NCBI RefSeq assembly: GCF_000972845.2
Contig: NC_040025.1
Coordinates: 17,796,126 to 17,860,125 of the forward strand
Direction of reading: 5' to 3'
DNA: 64,000 nt
From: Larimichthys crocea
Lineage: Eukaryota; Chordata; Actinopteri; Sciaenidae
The first letter of the stretch is position 1; every line of letters begins with the position of its first letter. The notes below the pieces were generated by a model. It had not been told where the DNA came from and did no database searches. It was given only the letters and a program-made list of their open reading frames with translations. Positions 1 to 12,665 of the stretch are shown piece by piece. The position numbers and the translations under genes are program-made.

Positions 1-1910
1 CAAAAATCACACTTTTAAAATGGCACATTATTCTTTTATTCAGCATTTAATCATGCAGTTGACAAAATGACAAACGCAATAGTTACCAGAGCCCAACTGA
101 AGCATCTACCACTTGATAAATGATTATGTCCTGTTAATTGTCAAAGTATTTAGTCATCTTTCACGAGGGTTTATGCAGGAATCCTGAGGTTAAATTTAAT
201 ACCTTTGTAATACCTTCTAAATATTTTTTTAAAAAATGCAACGCAAGTTGCTTCTAGTCATACAGCAAAAACAAGTTCGATGAATGGGAGGGCACACTGT
301 TACTGTCAATCCCTTAGTTATTTAAATTTAGTCATTTAAGCTGACGCTTTTATCCAAAGATACTTTCAGAGAAGATGCAATGGCTGCAGTGGAAGTTTGA
401 TTGGTGGTGGTACTCGGTTGGAAAAGTGTATTGGACATACTAGCAGCACAGAAATTTTATATTAATGGCTTCTCTCCCATCAAGTTGTCAGTCAATTAAA
501 CAGTTAGTTGAGTTACGCTACTTGACATCTGCTAAAGAAATTATACAATGCATAGGAGTTCAGCACCACTCCACACATAACCATGTTCTCTGAAGAAGAC
601 ATCAAGTATACTTGACCAACAGTGTTTTACAGGAGGATGCTTGTGAACAGCTGTTCTATTCACACTTTGTCTTTTCAATGTCATTTTCAGTCAATGAAAT
701 CAAACTTTTTTGTGCACATTTTACTTAATCAACGATGTACAGAACTTGTCAGTACATGTTTAGGCTGAGGATGAGGCTATATTCATGATTTTGTACTGTC
801 ATACTAACCAAAAACTTCTTGAGAAGCATTACAAAGTTTCAGGATGTTCCCGTAATCATGGTGACCCACAATGCCGGAGGAGAAGGAGCAACGCTGAATG
901 CCGTTTTTACACAATAATGTCTGGACAGTCCAGAGTAGAGGCGTTTCACACATGTAGCAACAACAGGAGACTCTCGGTGTCAGTTCTCACATTCTCACAT
1001 TGACGAAACTTTACAAATCGAGTCTCAAAACGACGTCACGGCTCTGTGACGCAGTCAAAAACTGATAATTGATAATATTGCAAACTTCAGCACCAATGCT
1101 CTGTGTTTAGATCCTGGCCTTGTGTGGGCCACACACACACACACACACACTTTAAACAATACCACTGGCTGTGTGACAATCTGCCCCCCTGCTCTCATAA
1201 ATGGCCTCTGTGAACTCTAAATGATTGAAATAGCGATGGAGACGTCGCTACGACAGTCTATGTAATAAATTCTGGCGAACTTTTAACAAACAAACTTACA
1301 ACAAATCACATGCTAAAAAAAGTAAAAAAAAATAAAAAACAACAACTTCGCAATCAGATATTTAATACTTTTTAAGGGCCTTAATTTTCACCAAGTTGAT
1401 TTACTACCTTTTAATACTTTTTAATACCCTATGGACACCCTGTTTTATGCTATAAGGAAGCATTTATCATATTTTTAATGGATGAGTAGCATGATCTGAA
1501 ATTATTCAATCTTTTTCCTCCTCATTCATAAAGTCACTATTTTGTCCTGCAGGACAGGTGTTCATTAAAGGCAGGGTAAAAAAGATTTGTTCCTGTGATC
1601 TCACATGATACTACTGCCCTGTGCTCAGTAAATATAGACTCTTCCTCTGCACGCAGGACAGTGCGTCAGCACTGTGTATTTATGGAGCCAGGTCACACGC
1701 TCAGTCTCATAGTGCACAACCCAAGGACAGTGCCTTGAAGGGGGCGCTGTTCAAGGTTTCTGTTAAAAGGTCACATTATGTGGAGTATCGTTTCCCCGTA
1801 GACACCCCTGAATTAAGCCAGATTGTTTTTATCTTAAAATATAACACTAGGGTCAGTCTAGAGCTAAAATAAAAGTATGCACAGGGCAGGTGAAATTAAG
1901 AGTGCCTTAC
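1..1910. other. Intron of slc25a33; no coding signal
   Basis: This stretch lies downstream of the last visible slc25a33 exon on the minus strand, so it should be intronic. I searched it for the expected next carrier exon and did not find it. It is AT-rich, with a short (CA)n tract at about 1131-1150. At 1370-1435 there is an AT-rich segment repeating TTTTAATACTTTTTAA that resembles a common fish interspersed repeat. Nothing else stands out. Confidence 0.6.
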
Positions 1911-4900
1911 TTTTTCTCCAGCTGCATCCTGGTCTTGACCATCCAGATGGGGTTCATCAGAGAGTTAGTAACAAAAGCTGAGGACACAAGAAGCACAGTC
2001 GAGTTTTACACTGCAGTGAGACACGAGAATCATCCTCGAATGTAACTCATAACACATTTGTAAGAACTAATCATTTTATAGACATAAAACAAAAAGGTTA
2101 ATGATGGCATTCTGTCATTTTTCCATAGGAAAGATTTATAAGCTTTGGAAATATTATTTTTGCATTACATTTTACAGTTGTTCATGTATGGAATACAGGC
2201 CAACAGGCAGACCACTCACCTGCAACACCAGCAGATGACATGTGCACCATTCCACTATTAGGCACAAACAGTCCATTGAACAGCTCTTTAGATTTCGAGT
2301 ATGCAGCAAAGTAAATGGCTCTGAAACACAGAGAACAAACAGGTAAGACCTCCAACACAAAGGCAGCTGTAAAGAAAAAGATGAACACACACACACAGCT
2401 TCAATATGAATGTGGGTTTTATAACAGCTGGGCAATTATGTAAATGATTGCATTTGGATTTGTGTTGGCCTTTGACACGGTGTATCCAGAGCAGTCTGCT
2501 GCCTGCTCACTCTGCTCTGCTTCTGGAACAAACTGTCACTGCACCAGAATGGGCTGAATAAGCAGCGGGAACCACAGAGCACTCTGAATGTGAGCATGTC
2601 CAAGTTGGCCAGTGGAATTACTGAGCAAAGGATCATGCAGCAGCTACTCATTAACCAAGTATATGCAATGCATGACCTTTCTTAGTTTAGTCTCAAAGTC
2701 TAATAAACATTATGTCCCAAATGCATTAGGACTATTCACCTTACAGCTATATTACTGTTGTGGGGAGGAGTTTACTCTGACAATGACCAAAGTAAATCAT
2801 CGTGAATCGTGAGGAACAGGGCAAAGTACTGACAAACTGTTGACATTAAAAACAGAGCAAAGGTGAGACCTCTCATGGCGTCCCTACATGAAACTGATCT
2901 TTTGTTATGGCTTGGTGTAAATGTTTCACACACAATGACTTAATTTTTTTTTTTTTTAAACAGATAAATTATTATCCACTTGTTCTCCTTACCATATCTG
3001 TTAAACTCAAACATCCAAACATATTTCCTTATTTGTTCCTCCTCTCATTTTTCTTGTGTTTGGAGAAGGTTTAATGAAAATACAAATTCACAGGGCTGCC
3101 CAAACTAAACAACTTACTCACATAAGACTGTGACCGCTGGGGAGACTCGGAAGTTATTGCCATGACAACGGCTTCCTGTTTATACAGTGAGTTGATGTCT
3201 TTAACAGTTAAAAATAAGAACATCCTTGTCTGTTTATGTTTTTTTTTTGTTTAGTGGCCTCTGGTAGGATGGTGAACGATGATGATAATAGTAATGATGA
3301 TAACAGTCATCATAAAAGTAATGATAATTATTCTCTAAAGCAGTCTTTATCACACTTTCTGCATCTCTTACGACCTCAGAAAATATTCATCTCATCTTGT
3401 ATCACCATCACGACAGTGTAGGCCCTGTTCAGCTACAGACAATTCACGAGGGGCAGGTTTATTTATAATAAGAGACTTTTAGTCTTTTTATCATTGTTGA
3501 CCGTTGCTGAATCCTGGACAGAACCAGAGCTACTACAGGCTGTAGATTCTCCCGATCCGCAATTTTCTTCCTAATATTTTATGTTTTGAACCAGGATTGC
3601 AGCGTTTCTCAGCAGTTTTTTCCTTTAACCTCCTCTTGCTATCTTATCATCACATTTTAGCTCATAACTAATTAAAGATGCTTGTGCGCGCTACCTGCAT
3701 GTGACTGTGAATGTGCTGTGATTACAGAGCAGCCTGATGTTGAAACTAAATATTACAGGAAATGTAAAACTTATTTTAAATTACATTCCTGTGATCTCAT
3801 AGTTTAACTATTTTAATTCAAAACAAAGTGTTAAAAGGTTTCTAAATGTATTTATTTGATGAAAAATCTATACATTTGAGAGATTCCTCTGTGTACCACA
3901 CACGATAAATTTACCACAGTTTGAGAAGCAGTGCTCTAAAGTGTCCTGATGCATGAAAACACGAGACTCTACTGAGAAATCATCACCCTGCTTCACTTTG
4001 TGGCCTCATTGGCATCTAATTTGTTTATTGTTTTTGAATACAAAGTGACAGTGTGCGTTATCACTAACAATAACAGGCTGGTATCATTAACACAGAGATT
4101 GCCACATAGTTTCTGGACTTTGTTACAACTGAACTGCTGTGGGTAAAGGATGGTGGGGAGATGGACAACCCAGATACAAGTGGGCAAATAAAACATGTTG
4201 GGTAATGTGTAGACAGTCATTTCACTTTACCTTGAGGGGGCAACGCCAACAAGATTTGGACCTAGGCCACGGAAAAGTGATCTTGGTCCCTCTTTTTCTA
4301 GAATTGATCTGAAACAACATTAAAATAACCATAAAAACATGATACATCTCACAGAGTTTTATTCATATACACTTAATCACATGTCTCTCCATAAGTGACA
4401 GCAAAGATCTGTGTATTACTGTAAGCTTATCCCCCAACTCTGTCAGGGGAATGAGTCTGCAAGCTGCCTGCTGCAATCATCCCAAGTGTTATGCAAAACC
4501 AGCTCAAGTGAACAGGACAAGTTTTGTACACTGAACCCAGTCCCCTTGGCAGTGCTTGCCTTGTCAGCCACATCCCCACAGAGTTTGTTAACTCTTTGTA
4601 GGTGGTGACAGTCATTCTCTAGGTGACAGTCTGGTCTGTCAGGGGCCAAGTGAAGGGGGGAGGGTACAACTACAATTTATCTTAAGTTTCTGTAATGCAC
4701 ACCTGGTCTCTCAAACAGTAGTCACAAATTCCACTTTTCTCTCACTGATACCTCTTCTCAAACAATGACAAAAACACAACAGCGACCACTTTTCAGGTCA
4801 AAGAAGTGCCCGGTCTGTAGGTTTCAATGGGTGGAGAGGTGGTTCAAGGACCATAAAAGGATTTGTTGCATGTTTTACATAAATATAAGCTGCAAAGATA

Positions 4901-7900
4901 TCTCTACATCGAGCCAGATCAGCTAAAGTACATTAAAAACTAATGTTAGACATGAAAATATTTGTTCTCCAAGACAAAACATTTGCAGGCTTTGTGAGTG
5001 TTTCTGTCTACAGCTACAGCAGACACCAGTCTAGACCGGTTCAGTTTGGGATCCCTAGTCATCTGAGTGTAATTTAACACTGACACAGCAGTCTGGTCAA
5101 AGCCTTCCTTCCTTCCTTCAAGCCCACTGGAGCTGCTTCTAGTCTTCTAGTCATTAAAGATCTACTTTCACAAACAGCCACAAAATGTTTCGATACATAT
5201 CTTAAGGCCTGTTGGAAAAGAAGGTTTTGTGATGTCCCAAACAGCTGGTTAAAGACACTAAATATGAGCAGGATGCTGTGTGCTTAATCCTCACTTCATG
5301 CAGGACAGGATTAGAGACCTTCATTTAAAGATTACGAAAGTAGAAAGCAAATGACAGGCTCTCCAACGTGTTCCCATAGACTAAATGACAACAGCACAGA
5401 CAAACAAATTTTTTTTGTTTTGACAAATGTGTTATTATCAACACCTGTAGCCTAACTTCAAAGGGTAAAACTCAAACTGACAAACATGCCAGTCCCAATG
5501 AAGTAATAATAAACAGCAAAGTGCACCAGATGTGACGAGGGAACACATTGTACCCAGATGCCCCAAGGGCCGGGCTGCACGGCATGTCTGTCTAACGACG
5601 ACAACACAAACAAACACCTTACCGTAGGACCTGCAGCAACCCTGGTGTAACAGTGCCTGGTCGGATAACCCCAGTGCCGCTTAGTGTGCCCAGCTGGACC
5701 TGGAAGACAGGTCGGAGGGTGAGGCCAGAGGACTGCAACCTGGTCTTCAACACTTCCAGGGGGCAGGTCACGATGGCTCCCACCGTACCACTACATCTGC
5801 AAATGGATCACACACAAAATACTTAGGATAGGATTATGGACCTTGGGATGATTAAAATCTTTCAACCAAAGTAACCAATGACTCAATCACCACATGTATG
5901 TTCTCATAATTGCAATACATTGGCAAACCTGCTTAGAGTCCTGCAGTTCTATTATTTTAAAGGTCACTCATAACCATAACACAGATGAGCAGCTACTGGC
6001 AAGTTTAATGAACAAATATGGTCAAAGACTAGAGTCTTGCTCTGCAGCAGAAATATTAAACACATCTGTAGCAAAGGGTTTACTGTCTCAGACCCTCTAA
6101 ATGACTGTTTTTAGATATCACTTTAAAAGAATTCAGCATGCAACCATTAATTAATTTGCTCCTCATAGCTCTCACTGGTACATCCTTTATTCACTGCGCC
6201 AATAACCTTATCATCGGGGACAAGCTTAGACGTCTGGAACAGATTAAACTAAGCCTCTGTTGTGTCTTGTGTCTGAAGGACAGAATCAAACATCTTTGCT
6301 GATCTAACACCTGGCCTGACTGTCTATCCACTTCACACCTTTATTAATTATAAAAATTATTTCAGAGATTAGAAAAATATACTCTGGATTAAATGTTGTT
6401 CATTGCAAAACCCTACCATGTCAACTGATGTAACTCTTTTGTAATCATGTGTTCTGGTGTTGGTAAGGCCAGATATACAAAGCACAGAGGTAGAACGCTA
6501 TGGGAATATATCCAAGAGTAAACATACACAAGTCCTCCCTCTGATGCATACAGGGGCCCCGTATAGGGGGGGAAAGTTAGGACAATTCCAAGGGCTCCAG
6601 AAAGATAGGTAAACACCAATATAAAATTATTAAACCATCGTCATTGAGTATATATATTTCAGATATTAATGAAATTATCTCTGTTTTTACGTGTTTTGCT
6701 CAGTAAAAGTTAAATAAAAAATGGCCTTTAGCACATTTTTATGGTGCGTACTGTATGCAGACTTGCATGCATGTACAAATCACCAGCAGTAAATATTGTA
6801 CTAGTACTAGTATTGAACTACAAGACGCAAAACAGTTGCAAGCCTTCAATCAGAGTTATGTAAAGCTTTTGATGGGATAGTTAGGTCCCAGAGATGTGGG
6901 GACAACAGCTGCGCAGAGGGGGCCTAATTGGATTTTTTTGTCATGGGGCCCAATATTTCCTGGTGGCACCCCTGGATGCTTATGATGTGATTCAGTTGGC
7001 TACAGTTAAACTAAAACAATGTGGTCACTCTCACATATGTGCATTTTAATAATCATAATTTGGGGCTAGAATAAGTAAGATAAGCTAAAGGCTGCTCACA
7101 ACACTTCAAGGGTAAAATGGCGTCATATCAAAAAAAGCCGGTGTTGTTCATACGCGACCTTAACATAAAGTGGACGACATCCAACCCCGGCATATTGTCA
7201 TTCTTCGTGGATTATGAGCAGCTTTCTTCTGTGTGAGCTGTTATGAGCTATAGCTTCAATGTTACATAACACCGAGCACCGAGCACCGGAGGACAGCGTG
7301 AAGCTAAAAGGCTAACGACTCCCGTGACTGCGCCACGTCCAAGAGGAGAGGAGGGGGGTAGAGCTAACACACAGGAGGTCGAGTTACACATTACAGCATC
7401 AAGTTTAACACGGTGTACTCTTTAAGACATCACGTTGTCACACACAGTAACCGACACGACACGACGATGTGGTTGCTAAGGGGAGCTAACGGTAGCTACG
7501 CGGCCGTTAGTTAGCGACTTCCGCGCGGACGTTGATGCTAGCTTACAAGATGTTGCCGAGCCTCATTGTCCGTGGAAACGTGTGGAGGTTGTTAGTTTAA
7601 CATGTGGAAACGTAACTGTAACGTTGGTGGTTATTTTCCAGATAGTTGGTTAACATCATAAATAAGTCGGCTGGTAAATAAAAGAGAAATAAAAACACGT
7701 CCAGACATCTTAAAGAGCTACAATCGAATGATGCTAACAAGAAGCTAGCTCGCTTAGCATGCGGGCTAGCGGCTCTATCGAGCTAAACCCGCCGTTAAAT
7801 TTGTTAAATTTGAGTTGTTCCGCTTTTCTAAACTAGTTATGTAGCAAAGACAGCGTAACTTTAACCTTTGAGCTATTAATAACTCTGCTTGGAAGCATTA

Positions 7901-7952
7901 CAAAGACTTACCCCCCAGCGAACAGATGCAGCAGTGTGTCTTTCTGTGCCAT
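1911..7952 (-). CDS. slc25a33: Mitochondrial pyrimidine nucleotide carrier SLC25A33, 5' part (exons 1-5)
   Basis: Carrier of the mitochondrial inner membrane (PNC1 family) that exchanges pyrimidine nucleotides with the matrix. Five exons join in frame with GT-AG borders: 7912-7952 (start ATG at 7952, [14 protein letters not shown]), 5623-5796, 4231-4308, 2220-2320 and 1911-1977. They encode about 153 residues of a protein usually near 320. The first carrier signature is visible ([10 protein letters not shown]), followed by the matrix motif [16 protein letters not shown], and the second repeat has [13 protein letters not shown]. The run [16 protein letters not shown] fits SLC25A33; its paralogue SLC25A36 has TATNPIWLIKTRLQ there. 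The second half of repeat 2 and all of repeat 3 lie beyond the left edge. The neighbour spsb1 on the same strand matches the human order. No break or missing key residue is seen in the visible part. Confidence 0.93.
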
Positions 7953-8150
7953 CTTTTTCCTCCTCTAAACAGCCACCATACTCGGGTTATAAATGTCTGT
8001 TTGTAAAAAATCACGTTCAAAGGTGAAGACGGTGGTGATGGTGATCCCGGTGTGCTCCCGTTCATGTACCGGCCCGGTAAAGCTGTCAGCGGTCGGTGGG
8101 TGACCTGTAAAAACCGGCTCACATTTACGTCAGTGGGCAGGACGGGGGTG
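7230..8150 (-). promoter_or_regulatory. CpG-rich promoter region of slc25a33
   Basis: The sequence around exon 1 and the start of intron 1 is much richer in CG dinucleotides than its surroundings, for example CGCGGCCG near 7500 and CCGCGCGGACG near 7522. Exon 1 with its start codon sits at 7912-7952. No TATA box was found, so this is probably a CpG-type promoter. Short GCTAAC and GCTAGC words recur many times between 7300 and 7790. The exact transcription start cannot be set from sequence alone. Confidence 0.55.
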
Positions 8151-8470
8151 TTGTCTGTGACGTAGAGACATGTGCTTTACCACGTCCCTTTTTTCAGGCC
8201 TGTTGCACAATTACAACCAGAAACAACATGAGAACAACAATTTGAACTTCGAAAGTCACACCTGACCTTCACCAGTTTCACTATGAGATACAAACTATAA
8301 AACAATATCCTTGTAATCAGCATAAATAATATACAGACAATATTCAGTCATAATGGGAGCTTGAGTTACACAATGCATGGAGTCCATACTGTGAATACAT
8401 AAATCATAGAGGCTGGTTGGTGTGTGCTTAAATGCATGTACAGTTTCTATATCATATGCATTTAAAAATA

Positions 8471-8812
8471 TACACTGTTACATTATACACTTCATTAGGT
8501 ACAAAGATAGATTCAGGCATCCTGTTATGTTTATTACTGAGGCCATAGTGGGTGCTGTTGATGTACAGGACTGCATTATACTGAAAGGTGGTCAAAATAT
8601 TAGAAACATCTCTCAGTATAATGCAGTCCGGTTCAACACTGCTGCAAACTACAACTTCAATAGTAAACATAATAGTTAATACCTTTTTGACAGTGTCAGC
8701 AAAAAACTGAAACATCATAAGCTTCATAAAAGTAGAATTTATGTTGTTTTATTGGGTCACATTGGATTGTACAAGTGGTTATTATTATATTATTAAGCGG
8801 TGTATATTAATG
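8471..8812. mobile_element. Short non-autonomous DNA transposon (MITE-like), copy 1
   Basis: The left end carries CACTTCATTAGGTACA. The right end reads, on the opposite strand, as a GTACAATCCAATGTGA-type end followed by a conserved block near 8690-8745. The same ends and block recur at 48411-48842 in gpr157. Inside is a perfect 17-bp inverted repeat, 8568-8584 against 8613-8629, with a 28-base loop. No transposase is coded. The superfamily is uncertain and no target duplication was identified. Confidence 0.6.
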
Positions 8813-9689
8813 AAATAATAAAAATGTGATAAATAAATAAAAATAAAAATGTGACATAATCTTGTGTCATGAGACTAAAGTTTTAAATTTGGTAAAAGGA
8901 AATTTGTTTTTAAGGTTAGAGAGACGCATGTAAGTGCAAACAGCACTAATTGGTTTGTTTTTGTCCTGCAAAACTCATCACAATACAGAGTATTTTGATC
9001 TAATCTCTAACCAATTAAATCGTTTCCTCTTGTTTTTACGGCATCTTCTACATGTTTTCTTGTTCTCTGATAAGAAACACAAGATAATAAGATAAAAAAA
9101 GGACAAACGGACTTCCCCTTTTCCCAGCAAGACAAACAAAGAAAGACCTTGAATTTAATTGGAGTAAGAAATATGACTCCATGTCTGTTCAGTGTGCTAT
9201 GTAAGACATGTGATGTTATAGTATGAGCTGTGCACCAATGAGCGGCGCACCATAAAAGTTGGTATGTAACTCCTGCTGTCACCCTCGGCTTTAAACGTAC
9301 AGAAAGTTACGCAATCACCCTTACAGCAGTTTGTCTTTATGTCTGAACAGTAACGTCTGTGGCAGCGATCTTGTCAAACCGGCTCCACCTGCTTTTTGCC
9401 TTTTTTGTTGTATCAAAACATTTAGGTCATTTCATATAGACAGTGTACATGTAAACAAGCTGGAGTGCAGCCTCAAAAGATCCTAATTTAATTTGTTCCA
9501 GTGATTTAAAGCTTTGTTATTGACTGTTTAAATTAACAGATTAATGTTGTGGATTTCAGGTACATTACAAAGTTTGACTCTATTTTTTGTATCAGTCTAA
9601 CCAATATGAACCGTCCAACTGAAGCTTTTGTAACAACTGCAAACATATTTTACTATTATCAACATTGGTTAAACTAACTAAGTAAATGT

Positions 9690-9850
9690 ATTCAAGCACC
9701 ACACTGAAGTACAGTTTTGAGATATTTGCTTCACTTGCACATACTTCTGCTCTATCCTCAACAAGTCACCAGTCCATTAAAGGACTCTGCTTCACTACAT
9801 ATCAGAGGGAAATATTCTACTTTTTATCAAACAACATTTATTTACATTAC
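9690..9850. repeat. Teleost interspersed repeat fragment
   Basis: The segment contains the phrase ATCAGAGGGAAATATTCTAC followed by TTTTTATCAAACAACATTTA. This resembles a repeat I know as widespread in fish genomes, with typical wording CAGAGGGAAATATTGTAC. Class and ends are not resolved. Confidence 0.45.
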
Positions 9851-10554
9851 AGATTTTAGATGAAAACATATCTAAGTTTATAAAGTCCAATATTTTTTTT
9901 AAGACTGAACCAGCGCCAAATCTTTTGGCTCATGAGAAGTGTCTGCAGTTTAATTGAAGAGACATAACAACTCTAAACTTCAAATAGCTTCCATTAAATA
10001 AGTTTTTCATGCCCAGAGAGGTAAAACTCATGACACATACTACCTCCACCTCGACCAGCTGCACACTGCTTACACACTGATGCATCAGTATGAATCTAAT
10101 AATGTCATAAATAATAATAAAATCAGTCACAAAGGCAACTTTTCTGCACAACATTCAGGTTTACTTGATTGATAATACTTCTATACTTTTCTCTAGTTGA
10201 ATTTTAAATGTGTTGAATTGGTACTTTCACTGAAAGCATAGAAACACTTCTTCCATGACTGATAGTGCTCTTGTGCTCAGCAGACTGGATGATCTTGCCC
10301 AGCTTCATGGTTATGTAGGAGCTGGAAATGCTGACACCAAGTGACGAAATATGAAACGTGCAGCTACAGGACAGTTCCTCACAGCTCTGCATCGGTGGAG
10401 ACGATAAATTTACAAATCCTTCTCTCCATCTGCTGTATTCAGTTTCATTCCACTTTTCATCTTACTTCACCTCCTTTAAGTCATTATAGTGTTTCTGAAC
10501 TCCTGGCCTGGCTAAGTTGCAGGTGCAGTTTCTTAATTTGATACTTAACATGAG

Positions 10555-10556
<2 letters not shown>

Positions 10557-10598
<42 letters not shown>
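10557..10598. repeat. (TG)n microsatellite
   Basis: About 20 uninterrupted TG units. Confidence 0.95.
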
Positions 10599-10601
<3 letters not shown>

Positions 10602-10907
10602 GAGTGGAACCTAATCCTGTTCCCTGTAAAAAGCTGAACCATTACAGAGATTAAAGTGTCTCAGTTTCAGTAACAGTGAAACTCTCACAGTAGTTGGAGA
10701 CTGATGCAGCATTAAAAGAGGCTCAAACCCCCCCTGCACCCCTCTCACCACTCCCTGCCTCCCTCCAACACTGGTTTGTGTTTGGTTCACACATCTTATT
10801 TTAAATGTTGTTTATCTTATCTTCAAATGTATTTAAGAATAAACCTACATGTTCAATATCCCCCTGAATGTTCATGTATTTTTGCACTTTTTCAACTCGT
10901 TAAAAAG

Positions 10908-10993
10908 AGGTAATCAAGCTAAAATAGTTTCTCTCAAACCTATTGTTATAAGGTAATCAAGCTAAAATAGTTTCTCTCAAACCTATTGTTATA
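10908..10993. repeat. Tandem duplication of a 43-bp unit
   Basis: The unit at 10908-10950 is repeated exactly at 10951-10993 with no spacer. Perfect identity implies a recent duplication or an assembly artefact. Confidence 0.9.
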
Positions 10994-12479
10994 CTAACTC
11001 TGAAGGCAGCATAATTTAAGCAAAGTGTAAACTGTAAATCAACGCGTTTTGCAATTTAGTGTTACATGCTGCCTTTTAATTCACTTCAAACATTTACGCA
11101 TTGATTAAACTCTGTTTTTTGAAGCTTTCATCTGTGCCATTTAATTTAAAACTGTATTATAGTCATCGCCTGTAGCTTGCTCATAGTATATTTTCTTGCT
11201 TTGTGCATAAGACCAGATAAATAACTAGAAATAAACAGAATATATGCAGGAAAAATACCAGAAGGCATAAAAATAAGATAGAAGCAGCAAACCAAGAGGA
11301 AAACATATGGTGTGGCACGGGGTGTTTGTGTTCAGCCAAGTGTTAAATGAGACACATTTATACATTTTAGAAGACTAAACATGGACGTGATCGCAGAGGG
11401 TCTACAATGCACAGGGATTTATTCAGGCGGATAAATTACCTTCTGAGAAACAACATTAAAAGAGGATCTAGTACTATTTATAGACAGAAAGTAAGAGTCA
11501 AAGATTTCACTGACTCTGCGGTGTGTGACTAAAACATTATTACTTAATTGCCATCTGACTACAAATTTTAGGACTGACTCATTACATGCATCATACATAC
11601 TGTGTGTGTGTATATCCCTTCAAATTCACTGCCTACCATGATCCTTTGTCTCAGTTTCTGTATGCAGTGAAACTGTTACTGTAGCTGCAGTCTCATGAAA
11701 CAAGCAGCCCCTCTCCTTGTTTTATCAGGCTCCAGCTTGAATGAATCTCCATCCTCTCCACTGCTGGTAGTTTTCTGGATTGTCACTGGTGTCTTTACTC
11801 GTCTCTCCAAAGCACTGGCCTCATCCTGACCTTTCAGATCACCTGGGATTAGATCTGCCTATTGTCTCGAGTCAAAACTAAACATGGAGAGGCAACATTA
11901 CATTTTTATGCTCCCAGATACCTTAAGATCTGCCTGAGCTCTCAGCAGAGCCGAAACTCGGTTAGACAAATGCACTAGCTGCAAATTACTTTCTTTATTT
12001 GAGGGTTGGCGGGTAGCTACAAACTGTAACATTGTCTGAAAAGTAAATGAAGGAAAAAAAACAAACTGTTCAAAGATGTTATTAAACTAAAAAGTTCAGA
12101 AATAGAAGTTGAATAACTTTGTTTGGATTTGTCATATTCTTCTCACTGATTATGTCAGATGTTCATTCACCCATATTAGGAGTGAGAGTGGGCAGTCAAG
12201 TGTACTGTAAGGAAACAGTCACATAAAATTACAGATTGTGTGGCGCCCTCTAGCGGCAACGACCATAAACAAGCGTTAAAGTCAGCTCTTGAATCACGGC
12301 TGAATCCATATTTTTATTAAATTAGATTTGGGACCATTTATACTGTTTTCTGTTTTAACTCATTTTTATGTTCTATATTAGAATTTTAAAATCTTTATAC
12401 TGTATGCCTTCATGCTTTATTTTATTTAGAAACTTTATTAATCGCATTTTTACACGTGAAATTATTTTTCATCATTTGA

Positions 12480-12665
12480 CCCATCCAGTTGGCATCTGTC
12501 GGAACACACGTTCACAGGATCACACACAGTGGCAGATGCCTAATACACACAGACCTGGAGTGGTGGGCAGCAAAGAGGTGGACTGACACCCCACCAGCTG
12601 TCAGTTCACCTTTCCAATCTTCGAGCAGTGAGAGCGGGGATCGAACCGCCAACCTTCTTATGTAG
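12480..12665 (-). mobile_element. tRNA-derived SINE-like remnant
   Basis: Read on the minus strand, the segment contains GGTTCGATCCCCGCTCTCAC near 12634-12653. This has the form of a polymerase III B box (GGTTCGATC). A run beginning CCACCAGCTGTCAGTTCACC follows on the plus strand. Fish SINEs often carry such a tRNA head. The A box and tail are not clear, so this is a degraded copy or a misreading. Confidence 0.4.

Noticed and set aside
1911..7952. SLC25A36 as the identity of the carrier
   Set aside because: [18 protein letters not shown] and the neighbouring spsb1 fit SLC25A33.
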